From Candidatus Rokuibacteriota bacterium (GTDB lineage: Bacteria > Methylomirabilota > Methylomirabilia > Rokubacteriales > CSP1-6), in contig JACPCW010000079.1 in assembly GCA_016184365.1 (NCBI GenBank), positions 1-64,000 on the forward strand: a stretch of 64,000 nucleotides of DNA. Direction: 5' to 3'. The position numbers and the translations under genes were made by a program. Shown piece by piece: positions 42,796 through 54,072 of this stretch (within the stretch, counting starts at the first letter, position 1; each line of letters opens with the position of its first letter). The notes under the pieces were generated by a model. It was not told the origin of the DNA. It did not search any database and was given only the letters and a program-made list of their open reading frames with translations.

Positions 42796-43313
42796 TGGCC
42801 GGTCCGGACGTCACGACGCGCGCCGGCGCGCGGCGCATCGTCGAGGCGCTCGAAGACGCCGGCGTCACGATCATCACGACGCTGCCGGATACGTGGATCG
42901 GTTGGCTGGCCGAAGAGATGCGACGGTCGGCGAGGCTCCGCGTGGTCGACGTCGCGAGCGAGGAAGAAGCGATCGCGATCGCGTGCGGCGTGAACCTCAC
43001 CGGCGCCCGCGCCGCCGTCGCCATCCAGAACGCCGGCCTGCTCAACTGCGGCGCGATCGTCGCGTCGCTCGTCCAGCTGTACCGGATTCCGTGCGTCCTG
43101 ATCGTCTCGTACCGCGGCAACGAGCGCGATCCCGTGTACTACCACGTGCCGAAGGGTCGGATGACGGAGCCGACGCTGCAGGCGTGGGGCGTCCGGCACG
43201 CGCGTGCGCGCGCGGGTGAGGCCGTCACCGCGCAGATCGCCGAGGCGTACGTGTGGGCGGACGAGGAGCGCGCGCCGTTCGCGTTATTGTTCAGCGCGGA
43301 GGACTTGGCGTGA
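42795..43313 (+). CDS. Thiamine-diphosphate decarboxylase, Pyr-domain subunit (ComD-like)
   Basis: A 172-residue protein with the N-terminal (pyrimidine-binding) domain of ThDP enzymes, closest in shape to sulfopyruvate decarboxylase alpha and phosphonopyruvate decarboxylase. VASEEEAIAIACGVNLTG carries the conserved Glu that activates the cofactor, and IQNAGLLNCGAIVASL follows. It needs the beta subunit encoded next. It decarboxylates a 2-oxo acid, plausibly the end product of this pathway. Confidence 0.9.
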   Translation: MAGPDVTTRAGARRIVEALEDAGVTIITTLPDTWIGWLAEEMRRSARLRVVDVASEEEAIAIACGVNLTGARAAVAIQNAGLLNCGAIVASLVQLYRIPCVLIVSYRGNERDPVYYHVPKGRMTEPTLQAWGVRHARARAGEAVTAQIAEAYVWADEERAPFALLFSAEDLA

Positions 43314-43891
43314 GCACGACGCGGCGCAAGGCGTATCTCGACGCGCTCGTCGCGGCGCTCGTGCCCGGACGCGACCTTCTCGTCGCCGGGCTCGGCGCGA
43401 ATGCGCGCTACCTGCCGCACATGGACGTGCCGGTGCCGTGCTTCGCGCTCTGCGACGCGATGGGCTCGGCGATCCCGCTCGCGCTCGGCATGGCGCTCGC
43501 GCGCGGCGACCGCCGCGTCGTCGCGCTCGAAGGCGACGGATCGCTGCTGATGAACCTCGGTACGCTCGCGACCGTCGGCGCCGCGCAGCCCGCGAACCTC
43601 GTGGTGATCGTCTTCCGGAACCGGCATTACGAGTCGTCGGGCGGGCAGGACCTGCCGCCGGTCGAGGTCGACTTCTCGGTCGTCGCGCGTGCGTGCCGGT
43701 TTGCGCGCGCCGAGGATGTGCCGGACGCGGAGCATTTCCGCACGGCGTTCGAGCGCGCGTGCGTCGCCGGCGGTCCGGCGCTGCTCGTCCTCGAAACCGC
43801 CTTCGATCCTGCCGAGCCGATCCCGCCGTACTCCGAGCGCCCGGACGAGATTCGCCTCAGCTTCGCTCAGGCGCTCGCGGCCGGCCGATAA
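43310..43891 (+). CDS. Thiamine-diphosphate decarboxylase, PP-domain subunit (ComE-like)
   Basis: A 193-residue protein with the diphosphate/Mg-binding domain: CDAMGSAIPLALGMALA, then GDGSLLMNLGTL and FRNRHYESSGGQ. Together with the 172-residue subunit it makes one split decarboxylase. GTG 43310 overlaps the preceding stop. These are the last genes of the tightly overlapped run that starts at 36163. The 2-oxo acid substrate is unknown. Confidence 0.9.
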   Translation: MSTTRRKAYLDALVAALVPGRDLLVAGLGANARYLPHMDVPVPCFALCDAMGSAIPLALGMALARGDRRVVALEGDGSLLMNLGTLATVGAAQPANLVVIVFRNRHYESSGGQDLPPVEVDFSVVARACRFARAEDVPDAEHFRTAFERACVAGGPALLVLETAFDPAEPIPPYSERPDEIRLSFAQALAAGR

Positions 43892-43913
43892 CCAGTCCCG
43901 AGAGGAGGTCGTG

Positions 43914-44402
43914 ATGCTCGCGAAGCACATCTGGATCGCAGTCCTCCTGCTGACCTCACTGTTCGCTGGAGTGGCTACCGCTCGGGCTGCCGCGAAGGAG
44001 TGTGATCGGTGGCTCAAACTCGTCGATGGAGAGGTGCGGGAGCGGAAGGAAGCGCTGGAGAAGGCCTCGGGAGCCAAGAGGCAGCGTCTCCAGGAAACAG
44101 TGGCCCGGACGGCGGGCCCGATCGCCGAGGCCAAGAAGGGCTGCGCCTCGGGGAATGACAAGGCGGCCACGCTGCGCGCGCTGGAACTGTGGGACACGTT
44201 GGTGGAGGAGGAGCGACAGGATGGAAGCCTTTCCCTGAACAGCCGGCTGACGATCATCGCGCTGCGGGCCGAGCGCTTGAAGGCCTTCCAACAGCGGGGT
44301 TGGAAGCCGAAGATCTCGGCCGAGGCACAGCAGTCCCTCCTCGCCGATCTCGACAGGCTCGATCGTGTGCTCGCGGATGCCTTGAAGCAAGGGCTGCGCT
44401 GA
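43914..44402 (+). CDS. Small exported protein of unknown function
   Basis: A 162-residue protein with a signal peptide (IWIAVLLLTSLFAGVATARA) and a highly charged, helical mature part (KEALEKASGAKRQRLQETVA). ATG 43914 is preceded by GAGGAGG; GTG 43911 is also possible. Two cysteines (in KECDRW and KKGCASG) may pair. No family recognised. Followed by a strong hairpin terminator. Confidence 0.78.
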   Translation: MLAKHIWIAVLLLTSLFAGVATARAAAKECDRWLKLVDGEVRERKEALEKASGAKRQRLQETVARTAGPIAEAKKGCASGNDKAATLRALELWDTLVEEERQDGSLSLNSRLTIIALRAERLKAFQQRGWKPKISAEAQQSLLADLDRLDRVLADALKQGLR

Positions 44403-44449
44403 GGCGCGGGACTCCGCAACCTCCCCGTCGGCCGGATCGTGTTCACGCC

Positions 44450-44487
44450 TCGCCCGGAGGCTCGTGTGTACGAGCCTGGTGGCGAGC
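44450..44487. terminator. Two-step hairpin, bidirectional terminator
   Basis: CTCGCC (44450-44455) pairs with GGCGAG (44482-44487) and AGGCTCGT (44459-44466) with ACGAGCCT (44471-44478), with a GTGT loop and a small internal loop. It sits between the convergent exported-protein and pgm genes and should end transcription from both sides, though there is no T-run. Confidence 0.75.
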
Positions 44488-44512
44488 GGCGTCGACTGAT
44501 CCGGCGGAGACG

Positions 44513-46189
<1,677 letters not shown>

Positions 46190-46203
46190 ACGGTACGCTG
46201 CGG

Positions 46204-46629
46204 GTGACGATGGAACGCCAGCGCGTGCTCTTCCTCTGCACGCACAACTCGGCGCGGAGCCAGATGGCCGAGGGCTTTCTCCGCGCGCTCGCCGGCGACC
46301 GCTTCGACGTCGCCAGCGCGGGCACGGAGCGGACGCGCGTCAACCCGCTCGCGACCCGCGCGATGAGCGAGGTCGGCGTGGATCTGAGCGGGCACTCGTC
46401 GAAGACGGTCGACGGTCTGCTCGGCGAGCGGTGGGACTACGTCGTCACGGTGTGCGACGACGCGAACGAGCGGTGCCCGATCTTTCCCGGCCGCACGACG
46501 CGGCTGCACTGGAGCGTTCCCGATCCGTCGAAGGCCACCGGGACGGACGGCGAGCGCCTCGCGGTGTTCCGTCAGGTGCGCGACGCGATCCGCGCCCGCC
46601 TGGTCGACTGGCTCGGGACCGTTCCCTGA
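46204..46629 (+). CDS. arsC: Thioredoxin-coupled arsenate reductase
   Basis: A 141-residue low-molecular-weight phosphatase-fold reductase. The P-loop is [10 protein letters not shown] with Cys12, and the relay cysteines are Cys84 and Cys91, the spacing of the thioredoxin-linked ArsC class. It reduces arsenate to arsenite in the cytoplasm. GTG 46204 or ATG 46210 may be the start. Its last 58 bp overlap the convergent acr3 gene, whose product would export the arsenite it makes. Confidence 0.93.
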   Translation: MTMERQRVLFLCTHNSARSQMAEGFLRALAGDRFDVASAGTERTRVNPLATRAMSEVGVDLSGHSSKTVDGLLGERWDYVVTVCDDANERCPIFPGRTTRLHWSVPDPSKATGTDGERLAVFRQVRDAIRARLVDWLGTVP

Positions 46630-47675
46630 GGGAACCAGTCGCGGGTGCGGTTGCACAGGGCGCAGACCGACAGCATGACCGGCACCTCGACGAGCACGCC
46701 GACGACCGTGGCCAGCGTGGCGCCGGACGTGAGGCCGAAGAGCGAGATGGCCGTCGCGACGGCGAGCTCGAAGAAGTTGCTCGCCCCGATGAGCGCGCCG
46801 GGCGCGGCCACCGAATGCGGCACGCGGAACCATCGGGCCAGGCCGTAGACCAGGCTCGCGTTGAAGTAGACCTGGATCAGCAGCGGCACCGCGATCAGGA
46901 CGATGTGCGCCAGGTTTCCCATGATCACGTCGCCCTGGAACGCGAAGATCAGCACGAGCGTCGCCAGGAGGGCCGCGACCGACACCGGCTTGAGCCGCGG
47001 CAGGAAGACGGATTCGACCCACGCCGCCCCGCGCCATGCGAGCAGCAGCCGTCGCGTGACGGCTCCGGCCGCGAGCGGGATCACGATGTAGAGCACGACG
47101 GAGTAGATCAGCACGTCGTAGGGCACGGTGATGTTCGACACGCCGAGCAGGAGGATGACGATCGGCGCGAACGCGAACAGCATGACGAGGTCGTTCACCG
47201 CCACCTGGACGAGCGTGTAGGCCGGATCGCCGTCCGTCAGGTAGCTCCACACGAACACCATCGCCGTGCACGGCGCGGCCGCCAGGATGATCACGCCGGC
47301 GAGGTACTGGTCGGACAGGTCGGGCCCGATCCAGGCGGCGAACAGATGCTTGAAGAAGAGCCAGCCGAGCACGGCCATGCTGAAGGGCTTCACCAGCCAG
47401 TTCACGAAGAGCACGATCATCAGCCCGCTCGGACGCTGACCGACCCCGCGCAGCGCGCCGAAGTCGATCCGCACCATCATCGGGTAGATCATGAGCCACA
47501 CGAGGACGGCGATCGGGACGTTGACGTGCCGGACCTCGAGCTGGCTCAGTCCGCGCACGAGGGCCGGGGCGGCGCTGCCGAGCGCCACGCCGCCGACGAT
47601 ACAGAGCGCGACCCAGACCGAGAGGTAGCGCTCGAAGACGTCGAGGCGACGGCGGCCCGGGATCGCGTCCGTCAC
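46572..47675 (-). CDS. acr3: ACR3-family arsenite efflux transporter
   Basis: A 367-residue membrane protein with about ten spans. AAPCTAMVFVWSYLTDGD contains the conserved cysteine needed for arsenite transport, and PLLIQVYFNASLVYG and APGALIGASNFFELAVA are family blocks. GTG 47675 overlaps the phoU stop (GTGA), so it is the last gene of the pst-phoU operon. The 3' end runs 58 bp into arsC on the opposite strand. Confidence 0.94.
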   Translation of the reverse strand: MTDAIPGRRRLDVFERYLSVWVALCIVGGVALGSAAPALVRGLSQLEVRHVNVPIAVLVWLMIYPMMVRIDFGALRGVGQRPSGLMIVLFVNWLVKPFSMAVLGWLFFKHLFAAWIGPDLSDQYLAGVIILAAAPCTAMVFVWSYLTDGDPAYTLVQVAVNDLVMLFAFAPIVILLLGVSNITVPYDVLIYSVVLYIVIPLAAGAVTRRLLLAWRGAAWVESVFLPRLKPVSVAALLATLVLIFAFQGDVIMGNLAHIVLIAVPLLIQVYFNASLVYGLARWFRVPHSVAAPGALIGASNFFELAVATAISLFGLTSGATLATVVGVLVEVPVMLSVCALCNRTRDWFPQGTVPSQSTRRARIASRT

Positions 47676-48325
47676 GCGAGCGTGTGCCGCACCATCTTCG
47701 AGTCGACCATGTAGATCACCATCTCGGCGATGTTCGTCGCGTGGTCCGCGACGCGCTCGAGGAACCGCGAGATGAAGATCAACCGGATCGCCCGCGGGAT
47801 GGTCTTCGGGTCTTCCATCATGAACGTCAGCAGCTCGCGGAAGATCTGCTCCTTCAGCGCATCCACCGGGTCGTCGTCCGCGCACACCCGGCGCGCCAGG
47901 GCCGTGTCGCGCGCGACGAAGGCGTCGAGGCTGTCCTTCACCATGCGCTGCGCGCTCTCGGCCATGCGCGGCAGATCCATGTACGGCTTGAGCTGCGGCT
48001 CGCGGTTCAGCTCGATCGCGCGCTGGGCGATGTTCACGGCCTGGTCGCCGATGCGCTCGAGGTCGGTGACGATCTTCATCGCCGTGGTGATGAAGCGGAG
48101 GTCGCCGGCGGTCGGCTGATAGAGGGCCAGGATCTCGACGCACTTCTCGTCGATCTCGACGTCGTAGGCGTTGACCTCGCGGTCCCGGTCGATCACCTCC
48201 CGCGCGAGCGCGTCGTCCCGATCGACCAGCGCCTTCATGACGCGCCGGATCTGGTCTTCGACGAGCGCGCCCATCAGGAGCAGTGTCTGCTTCAGGTGGT
48301 CGAGCTCTTCGTGCATGTGCCGCAT
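47672..48325 (-). CDS. phoU: Phosphate-signalling regulator PhoU
   Basis: A 217-residue protein of two PhoU three-helix repeats. Metal-binding (E/D)xxxD motifs are seen in KIVTDLERIGDQAVNIAQRA and FLERVADHATNIAEM. It links the Pst transporter to PhoR and keeps the Pho regulon off when phosphate is plentiful. ATG 48325, 11 bases after pstB. Confidence 0.95.
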   Translation of the reverse strand: MRHMHEELDHLKQTLLLMGALVEDQIRRVMKALVDRDDALAREVIDRDREVNAYDVEIDEKCVEILALYQPTAGDLRFITTAMKIVTDLERIGDQAVNIAQRAIELNREPQLKPYMDLPRMAESAQRMVKDSLDAFVARDTALARRVCADDDPVDALKEQIFRELLTFMMEDPKTIPRAIRLIFISRFLERVADHATNIAEMVIYMVDSKMVRHTLA

Positions 48326-48336
48326 GGGCGCCTCCG

Positions 48337-49134
48337 CTAGCCGAACCGGCCCGTGATGTAGTCCTCGGTCCGCTTGTCTCCGGGGTTGGTGAAGATGCCC
48401 CGCGTGGCGCCGAACTCCACGAGGTCGCCGAGCAGCAGGAAGCCGGTGTCGTCGGACACGCGCGCCGCCTGCTGCATGTTGTGCGTCACGATGACGATGG
48501 TATAGCTCGACCGGAGCTCGAGCATCAGTTCTTCGATCTTGGCGGTCGCGATCGGGTCGAGGGCCGAGCACGGCTCGTCCATGAGCAGGACGTCCGGTTC
48601 CACGGCGATGGCGCGCGCGATGCAAAGGCGCTGCTGCTGGCCGCCCGACAGCCCGAGCGCGGTGTCGTGCAGCCGGTCGGACACTTCCTCCCACAGCGCC
48701 GCGGCGCGCAGGCTGCGCTCCACGATGCCGTCGAGATCGGCGCGGCTCCGCACGCCGAGGATGCGCGGACCGTACGCGACGTTCTCGAAGATCGACTTCG
48801 GGAAGGGGTTCGACTTCTGGAACACCATCCCGACGCGCTTGCGCAGCTCCGTGACGTCGAGGCCGGCGTCGTGGATGTCGGTGCCGCCGATGCGGATCAC
48901 GCCTTCGATCCGCACGCCGTCGACCAGGTCGTTCATGCGGTTCAGACACCGGAGCAGCGTCGACTTGCCGCAGCCCGACGGTCCGATGAACGCGGTGATG
49001 CGCTGCTTCGGGATCGTCATCGAGATGTCGTTCAGGGCGCGCTTGTCCGCGTACCAGAGCGACAGCCGTTCGATTTCGATCATCGCCGGCTCCAGCATGG
49101 GGCTCCTCCGTGCGTCGTCGGGGGCGTCGGTCAT
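48337..49134 (-). CDS. pstB: Phosphate ABC transporter ATPase PstB
   Basis: A 265-residue ATPase. Walker [10 protein letters not shown], the PstB-specific [21 protein letters not shown], signature [15 protein letters not shown], Walker [13 protein letters not shown]. The final YITGRFG is the standard PstB end. ATG 49134 overlaps pstA by 4 nt; MIEIERLS further in is the minimal start. Confidence 0.96.
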   Translation of the reverse strand: MTDAPDDARRSPMLEPAMIEIERLSLWYADKRALNDISMTIPKQRITAFIGPSGCGKSTLLRCLNRMNDLVDGVRIEGVIRIGGTDIHDAGLDVTELRKRVGMVFQKSNPFPKSIFENVAYGPRILGVRSRADLDGIVERSLRAAALWEEVSDRLHDTALGLSGGQQQRLCIARAIAVEPDVLLMDEPCSALDPIATAKIEELMLELRSSYTIVIVTHNMQQAARVSDDTGFLLLGDLVEFGATRGIFTNPGDKRTEDYITGRFG

Positions 49135-50738
49135 AGCGCGGTCGTCCGGTACCGGCGGCGCAGGCGGCTGCGCAGCTGGATGGCAAAGAGGTTCAGCAGC
49201 ACGACGATCACGAGCAGCAGCAGCGTCGTCGCGAACACCATCGGCCGCGCGGCGTCGACGTTCGGCGACTGGAAGCCGACGTCATAGATGTGGAAGCCGA
49301 GGTGCATGAACTTGCGCTCGAGATGCAGGAACGGGGGGAGGCCGTCCAGGGGCAGCGAGGGGGCGAGCTTCACCACGCCCGTCAGCATGAGCGGCGCGAC
49401 CTCGCCGGCCGCGCGCGCCATGGCGAGGATGAGGCCGGTCAGCACCGACGGCATCACGGCCGGGAGCACCACGCGCAGCGTCGTCTCGAACTTCGTCGCG
49501 CCGAGCGCCAGCGACCCCTCGCGCGTGCTGCGGGGGATGGCGGCCAGCCCTTCCTCGGTCGCGACGATCACGACCGGAATCGTCAGCAGCGCCAGCGTCA
49601 GCGAGGCCCACAGGATGCCGCCGGTGCCGAACGTGGGCGCGGGGAGCGACTCCGCATAGAACCAGCGATCGATCGTGCCGCCGACGGCGTAGATGAAGAA
49701 GCCGACGCCGAACACGCCGAAGACGATCGACGGCACACCGGCCAGGTTGTTGACCGCGATCCGGACGGCGCTCACCATCGCGCCCTGCTTCGCGTACTCG
49801 CGGAGGTAGAAGGCCGCGACCACGCCGAGGGGCGCCACGATCACCGACATGATCATCACCATCATCACGGTCCCGAAGATCGCCGGGAACACGCCGCCCT
49901 CGGTGTTCGATTCGCGCGGGTCGTCGGACACGAACTCCCACACGCGCGTGGCGTAGTGCCATACCTTGGCGGGCGTGCTCATCGCGTTCGGCCGGTACAC
50001 GCCGACGACCTGCGCGAGCGGCACTTCCTTGTCCTTGCCGGCGGCGGTGGCGACGACGACCGCGGCGGTGCCGCGTGACCGCAGCTCGATGAGCCGGCTT
50101 TCCGCCGCCTTGTACTCCTCGTCGAGCTTCGCGAGCTCGCGCTGCGCCGCTTCGACGTCCGCGCGCGCGGACGCGCCACGCTTCTCGAGCCCTTTGAGCG
50201 CCAGGCGCAGCTGTTCCTGCTTGCGGTTGACGTCACCGATCGCGCCCGTTTCGACGGCGCGGACGTCGCGCCGGAGCCGTGCCGCGGCGGGCAGGCGCGC
50301 GTCGAGCGCGGCGGCGGCGGCCGCGCCGGTCGCGACGGGCGCTCCCCGCTCGCGGACCTCCTTCACGACGCCGATGAGCGGGCCCCACTCGGTGCGCTCG
50401 ACGACGACGATCTCCGGCGGGTAGGCGCGCGCCGTGATCGCGGAGTCATCGATCCACACGAAATCGGCGGACGTGAGATCGCGGTTGGCGACCTTCAGCT
50501 TGACTCGCACGATGGGCCCGCCGGCGGCGCCTTCCCGGTCGACGACCTGACCGGCCACCACGGTGCCGTCGCGCAGCGTGGCCTGCATGACGGCGCGCGG
50601 CCAGAAGAAGCCGAGCGCGTTCACGAGGATCACCGCGACGAGGATGACGACCATCGACAGCGCCAGCGCGAGCGCGCCGCCCGCCAGCCAGACGTACGGC
50701 TCGCCGCTGCGGAACAGGCGCCGGAGCGACGTCTTCAC
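49131..50738 (-). CDS. pstA: Phosphate ABC transporter permease PstA, long form
   Basis: A 535-residue permease, against about 290 in E. coli. The first span (about 18-45) is followed by roughly 200 extra residues before the core permease. The insert has a beta-rich part and a coiled coil ([18 protein letters not shown] to [19 protein letters not shown]), and should lie in the periplasm. The core with [18 protein letters not shown] as coupling loop is normal. GTG 50738 overlaps pstC by 4 nt. Confidence 0.92.
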   Translation of the reverse strand: MKTSLRRLFRSGEPYVWLAGGALALALSMVVILVAVILVNALGFFWPRAVMQATLRDGTVVAGQVVDREGAAGGPIVRVKLKVANRDLTSADFVWIDDSAITARAYPPEIVVVERTEWGPLIGVVKEVRERGAPVATGAAAAAALDARLPAAARLRRDVRAVETGAIGDVNRKQEQLRLALKGLEKRGASARADVEAAQRELAKLDEEYKAAESRLIELRSRGTAAVVVATAAGKDKEVPLAQVVGVYRPNAMSTPAKVWHYATRVWEFVSDDPRESNTEGGVFPAIFGTVMMVMIMSVIVAPLGVVAAFYLREYAKQGAMVSAVRIAVNNLAGVPSIVFGVFGVGFFIYAVGGTIDRWFYAESLPAPTFGTGGILWASLTLALLTIPVVIVATEEGLAAIPRSTREGSLALGATKFETTLRVVLPAVMPSVLTGLILAMARAAGEVAPLMLTGVVKLAPSLPLDGLPPFLHLERKFMHLGFHIYDVGFQSPNVDAARPMVFATTLLLLVIVVLLNLFAIQLRSRLRRRYRTTAL

Positions 50739-52969
50739 AGTCCCTGGTACCGCCGCCGCAGACGCAGGCGCACGAGCTCGGCCACGGTGTTCACGGTGAA
50801 GGTGAAGCAGAACAGCAGGAACGCCGCGAGGAACAGCACGCGGAAGAGCGTGCCCTGCTCGGGCGCCTCCGGCAGCTCGACGGCGATGTTGGCCGACAGC
50901 GCGCGGAATCCCGAGAAGATGTTCCAGTCCATCACCGGCGTGTTGCCCGTGGCCATCAGCACGATCATCGTTTCGCCGACGGCGCGCCCGAAGCCGATCA
51001 TGATCGCGGAGAAGATGCCGGGGCTCGCGGTCGGCAGCACGATCCGCACCGCCGTCTGCCAGCGTGTCGCGCCGAGCGCGAGCGATCCCGCGCGCAGGTG
51101 CTGCGGCACGTTGGTGAGCGAATCTTCCGCGATCGTGAAGATGATCGGGATGACCGCGAAGCCCATCGCGATGCCGACGACCACCGAGTTGCGCTGGTCG
51201 AAGCCGAGGCCGAGCGCGCTGCCGAGCCAGCCGCGGTAGTCGCCGCCGAGCAGCCACGCTTCGAGGATCCCGCCGAGCGTGAAGGCGAACCAGCCCGCGA
51301 TCGCGGCGACGGGCACGAGCGCCAGCGCCTCGACGCCGGGCCGAAGACGCCGCGCGGCCGGCACGCGGCGCCACAGGAACAGCGTGACGAGGATCCCGAG
51401 CGCGAAGACGGGCCCGAACAGCACGAGGCCCGGAAGCACGGCCTCGATCACCGGCGCGAGCCACAGGCCGGCGAGGAAGCCGAGCACGACGCTCGGGAGC
51501 GCGGCCATGATCTCGACGGCCGGTTTCACCGTCGCGCGCAGCGACGGATGCATGAACTCGCTCACGTAGAGGGCGGCGAGCAGCGCGATCGGCACCGCGA
51601 ACAGCAGCGCGTAGAGCGTGCCCTTCAGCGTGCCGAAGACGAGCGGGGTCAGCGACAGCTTCGCCTCGAAGTCGTCCGTGCCGCCCGTGGACTGCCAGAC
51701 GTAGGTCGGCTCGCCATAGCCCTCGTACCAGACCTTCGCGAAGAGCGCCTTCATCGTGACTTCCGGATGCGGATTGTCCACGTCCCAGTGCGTGGCGCGC
51801 CCGGTCGCGTCCACGGCGACGACGCCGTCGGCCTTGGGCGCGAACGTCACGGCGCGCACGGATCCCGCGTGGCCCGGCAGCGTGAGCAGCGTCTGCCCCG
51901 TCGTGCCGTAATGCAGCCGCACGACACCGGCGGTATCCGACGTCACGAAGCCCTTGTCGCGTCGCGACGGGCTCATCGCGGTGATGGCCGCCGCATGTGG
52001 CTCGAAGTCGTTCAGCCGCGTCAGCCGCGGCGCGCCGCCGCCGGGGCCGGGCAGCAGCTGCCAGGTCGAGACACCACCCGCGGCATCGCCGACGACGAGC
52101 GTCCGGTCGCCGTTCAGGAATCCGAGCACGGTCACCGCGGAGCCGGCCGTGGTCGCATCGACGGCCTCGACGCGGACGGGGTTCGCGCGATCGCGGAGGT
52201 CGTAGCGCACGATGCGGCCGCGCGTCGTGCCGACGAAGAGATCGTCGCCGCGGCCGTCGAGCGCGAGCGCGTTGATCGCGCCGTCGTCCGACAGCGGCAG
52301 GTCCTGGCGCGTTTCTTCCTTCGTGCCCGGACCGATGAGCGCCTTGCGCTGCACGACCGCGACGAGCACGAGACGCGGCGGCGAGACTTCGGCCACGATC
52401 ACCGGCCCGCCGTCCGGAAAGGCTCCGGCGACGCGCGTGACGGCGCGCCGTCCGTCCGGATCGACGGCGACGGGCTCGGCGAACTGCGGGCTCGGCACGA
52501 TGCGGCGACGGCCGTCTTCGAACGTGACGTCGAACTTCATCTCGAGCGAGATCACGCGGCCGTCGCTCGTGCCGAGCAGGTGGCGGCCGCCGCCGGCGAC
52601 GGCCGCGGTCGTCACGCCGGCGCCGTTCAGACCCGCGACGTCGTGCGTCACGGCGCCGTGGCCGCTCAGCCCGCGAATCTCGATGCGGCCGGCGGGAGTG
52701 ACCGCGTACATCGCGTCGCGGTATTCGTCGACGGCCGCGAGGAGGACGGGCGAGCCGACGGCGATCGGCTCGCCGACGCGCCCGGCGCGCGCGGGCCGGA
52801 ACAGCGGAACGATCTCGAGCGCGATGACGCCGACGATCGCCAGGATGGACGCGATGATGACGAGACCACCGCCGGTCACCACGCGCGCCGCCCAGCGGTC
52901 CACGAGGAGCCGCCGGGCGGTGCGGGTGCGGTCGAGCGGGATCCGCCGGACCTGGAATGCGATCGCCAC
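50735..52969 (-). CDS. pstC: Phosphate ABC transporter permease PstC, long form
   Basis: A 744-residue permease, more than twice the E. coli length. After one span (about 33-55) there are some 370 extra residues with recurring beta-propeller-like units (VGTTRGRIVRYDLRD, VGDAAGGVSTWQL, SDTAGVVRLHYG, VDATGRATHWDVD), then the usual permease spans and the coupling loop SLALGATRWQTAVRIVLP. The propeller should face the periplasm. Long PstC forms with such inserts exist in other bacteria. Starts 1 base after pstS. Confidence 0.92.
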   Translation of the reverse strand: MAIAFQVRRIPLDRTRTARRLLVDRWAARVVTGGGLVIIASILAIVGVIALEIVPLFRPARAGRVGEPIAVGSPVLLAAVDEYRDAMYAVTPAGRIEIRGLSGHGAVTHDVAGLNGAGVTTAAVAGGGRHLLGTSDGRVISLEMKFDVTFEDGRRRIVPSPQFAEPVAVDPDGRRAVTRVAGAFPDGGPVIVAEVSPPRLVLVAVVQRKALIGPGTKEETRQDLPLSDDGAINALALDGRGDDLFVGTTRGRIVRYDLRDRANPVRVEAVDATTAGSAVTVLGFLNGDRTLVVGDAAGGVSTWQLLPGPGGGAPRLTRLNDFEPHAAAITAMSPSRRDKGFVTSDTAGVVRLHYGTTGQTLLTLPGHAGSVRAVTFAPKADGVVAVDATGRATHWDVDNPHPEVTMKALFAKVWYEGYGEPTYVWQSTGGTDDFEAKLSLTPLVFGTLKGTLYALLFAVPIALLAALYVSEFMHPSLRATVKPAVEIMAALPSVVLGFLAGLWLAPVIEAVLPGLVLFGPVFALGILVTLFLWRRVPAARRLRPGVEALALVPVAAIAGWFAFTLGGILEAWLLGGDYRGWLGSALGLGFDQRNSVVVGIAMGFAVIPIIFTIAEDSLTNVPQHLRAGSLALGATRWQTAVRIVLPTASPGIFSAIMIGFGRAVGETMIVLMATGNTPVMDWNIFSGFRALSANIAVELPEAPEQGTLFRVLFLAAFLLFCFTFTVNTVAELVRLRLRRRYQGL

Positions 52970-52970
52970 G

Positions 52971-53939
52971 TTACTGGATCTTGCCCAGCTCTTCCTTCGC
53001 GACCTGTGCCGGGATCGGGAAGTACCCGTCCTTCACGACATCACGCTGGCCTTCCTTCGACACGGCCAGCTTCACGAACTCGCGCGTGACGGGATCGAGC
53101 GGCTTGCCGGGCGCGCGGTTGACGTAGACGTAGAGGAATCGCGCGAGCGGATAGGTGCCCGCGTAGCTGTTGTCGGCCGTCGCTTCCACGCACTTGCCGC
53201 CCGCTTTCTCGGAGAGCGGAACCGCGCGGACGCCGGCCGTCGTGTAGCCGATGCCGCTGTAGCCCATCGCGAACCTGTCGACCGTTACGCCCTGCACGAC
53301 GGACGCGGACCCCGGCTGCTCCTTCACCGTGTCCTTGAAGTCGCCGTTCTTCAGCGTCTGCTCCTTGAAGAACCCGTAGGTGCCCGACGCCGAGTTCCGC
53401 CCGTAGAGGCTGATCGGCCGCTTCGCCGCGTCCCCGGTGAGCCCGACCCGGCCCCAGGTCGTCACGTCTTCCTTGTACCCCTGGCGGCGCGACTTCGAGA
53501 AGATCGCGTCGACCTGCGGGATCGACAGGCACTTGATCGGGTTGTCCTTGTGCACGAACACCGCGAGCGCGTCGACCGCGACGCGGATCTGCGTCGGCTT
53601 GTAGCCGTACTTCTTCTCGAACTGGTCGATCTCGCTGCCCTTCATCGCGCGGGACATCGGACCGAGCTGCGCCGTGCCGGAGATCAGCGCGGGCGGCGCG
53701 GTGGACGAGCCCTTGCCTTCGACCTGCACCTTGGTCGACGGGTAGAACTTCGCGTACGTCTCGGCCCAGTAGGTCATGAGATTGTTGAAGGTGTCCGAGC
53801 CGACGCTCGAGATACTGCCGCTCACGCCGCTCACGGCCTTGTAGGACGGCAGGTTCGGATCGACTTCGACCTGGGCCATGACGGGCGCCGCGAGCATCAG
53901 GACTGCGGCCAGCACGACGAGCACGTTCCGCCTGTTCAT
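52971..53939 (-). CDS. pstS: Phosphate-binding protein PstS
   Basis: A 322-residue periplasmic protein with a signal peptide ending AAPVMAQ. Phosphate ligands are in the [28 protein letters not shown] and [13 protein letters not shown] segments. ATG 53939 is preceded by GAGGAGGAC, which decides the start over ATG 53954. A Pho-box match lies 64-81 bases upstream. First gene of the operon pstS-pstC-pstA-pstB-phoU-acr3. Confidence 0.95.
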   Translation of the reverse strand: MNRRNVLVVLAAVLMLAAPVMAQVEVDPNLPSYKAVSGVSGSISSVGSDTFNNLMTYWAETYAKFYPSTKVQVEGKGSSTAPPALISGTAQLGPMSRAMKGSEIDQFEKKYGYKPTQIRVAVDALAVFVHKDNPIKCLSIPQVDAIFSKSRRQGYKEDVTTWGRVGLTGDAAKRPISLYGRNSASGTYGFFKEQTLKNGDFKDTVKEQPGSASVVQGVTVDRFAMGYSGIGYTTAGVRAVPLSEKAGGKCVEATADNSYAGTYPLARFLYVYVNRAPGKPLDPVTREFVKLAVSKEGQRDVVKDGYFPIPAQVAKEELGKIQ

Positions 53940-54002
53940 TCGTCCTCCTCTCATGGTGGCTTCATCGTGAGGAGCACGTATGTCCGCACGGTCACGGCGG
54001 TG

Positions 54003-54020
54003 TAAACAGGTTCGTTACAG
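54003..54020 (-). promoter_or_regulatory. Pho box (PhoB operator) upstream of pstS
   Basis: On the minus strand the 18 bases read CTGTAAC-GAAC-CTGTTTA, two 7-bp CTGT-led direct repeats separated by 4 bp, which is the layout of the PhoB-binding Pho box (CTGTCAT-N4-CTGTCAT). It ends 64 bases before the pstS ATG. With phoB in the window, control of the pst-acr3 operon by phosphate starvation is expected. Confidence 0.7.
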
Positions 54021-54035
54021 CCGATCGAGCGGGCT

Positions 54036-54060
54036 CCCCACGCGCGTCCGGCGCGCGGGG
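54036..54060. terminator. GC-rich hairpin downstream of the acyl-CoA dehydrogenase genes
   Basis: CCCC at 54036-54039 with GGGG at 54057-54060 and the CGCGCG arms between them form a stem of about nine pairs with a TCCGG loop. It lies 12 bases after the acyl-CoA dehydrogenase stop and 16 bases before the Pho box, and should insulate the pst promoter from upstream transcription. Confidence 0.6.
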
Positions 54061-54072
54061 CCACCCGGTGGG

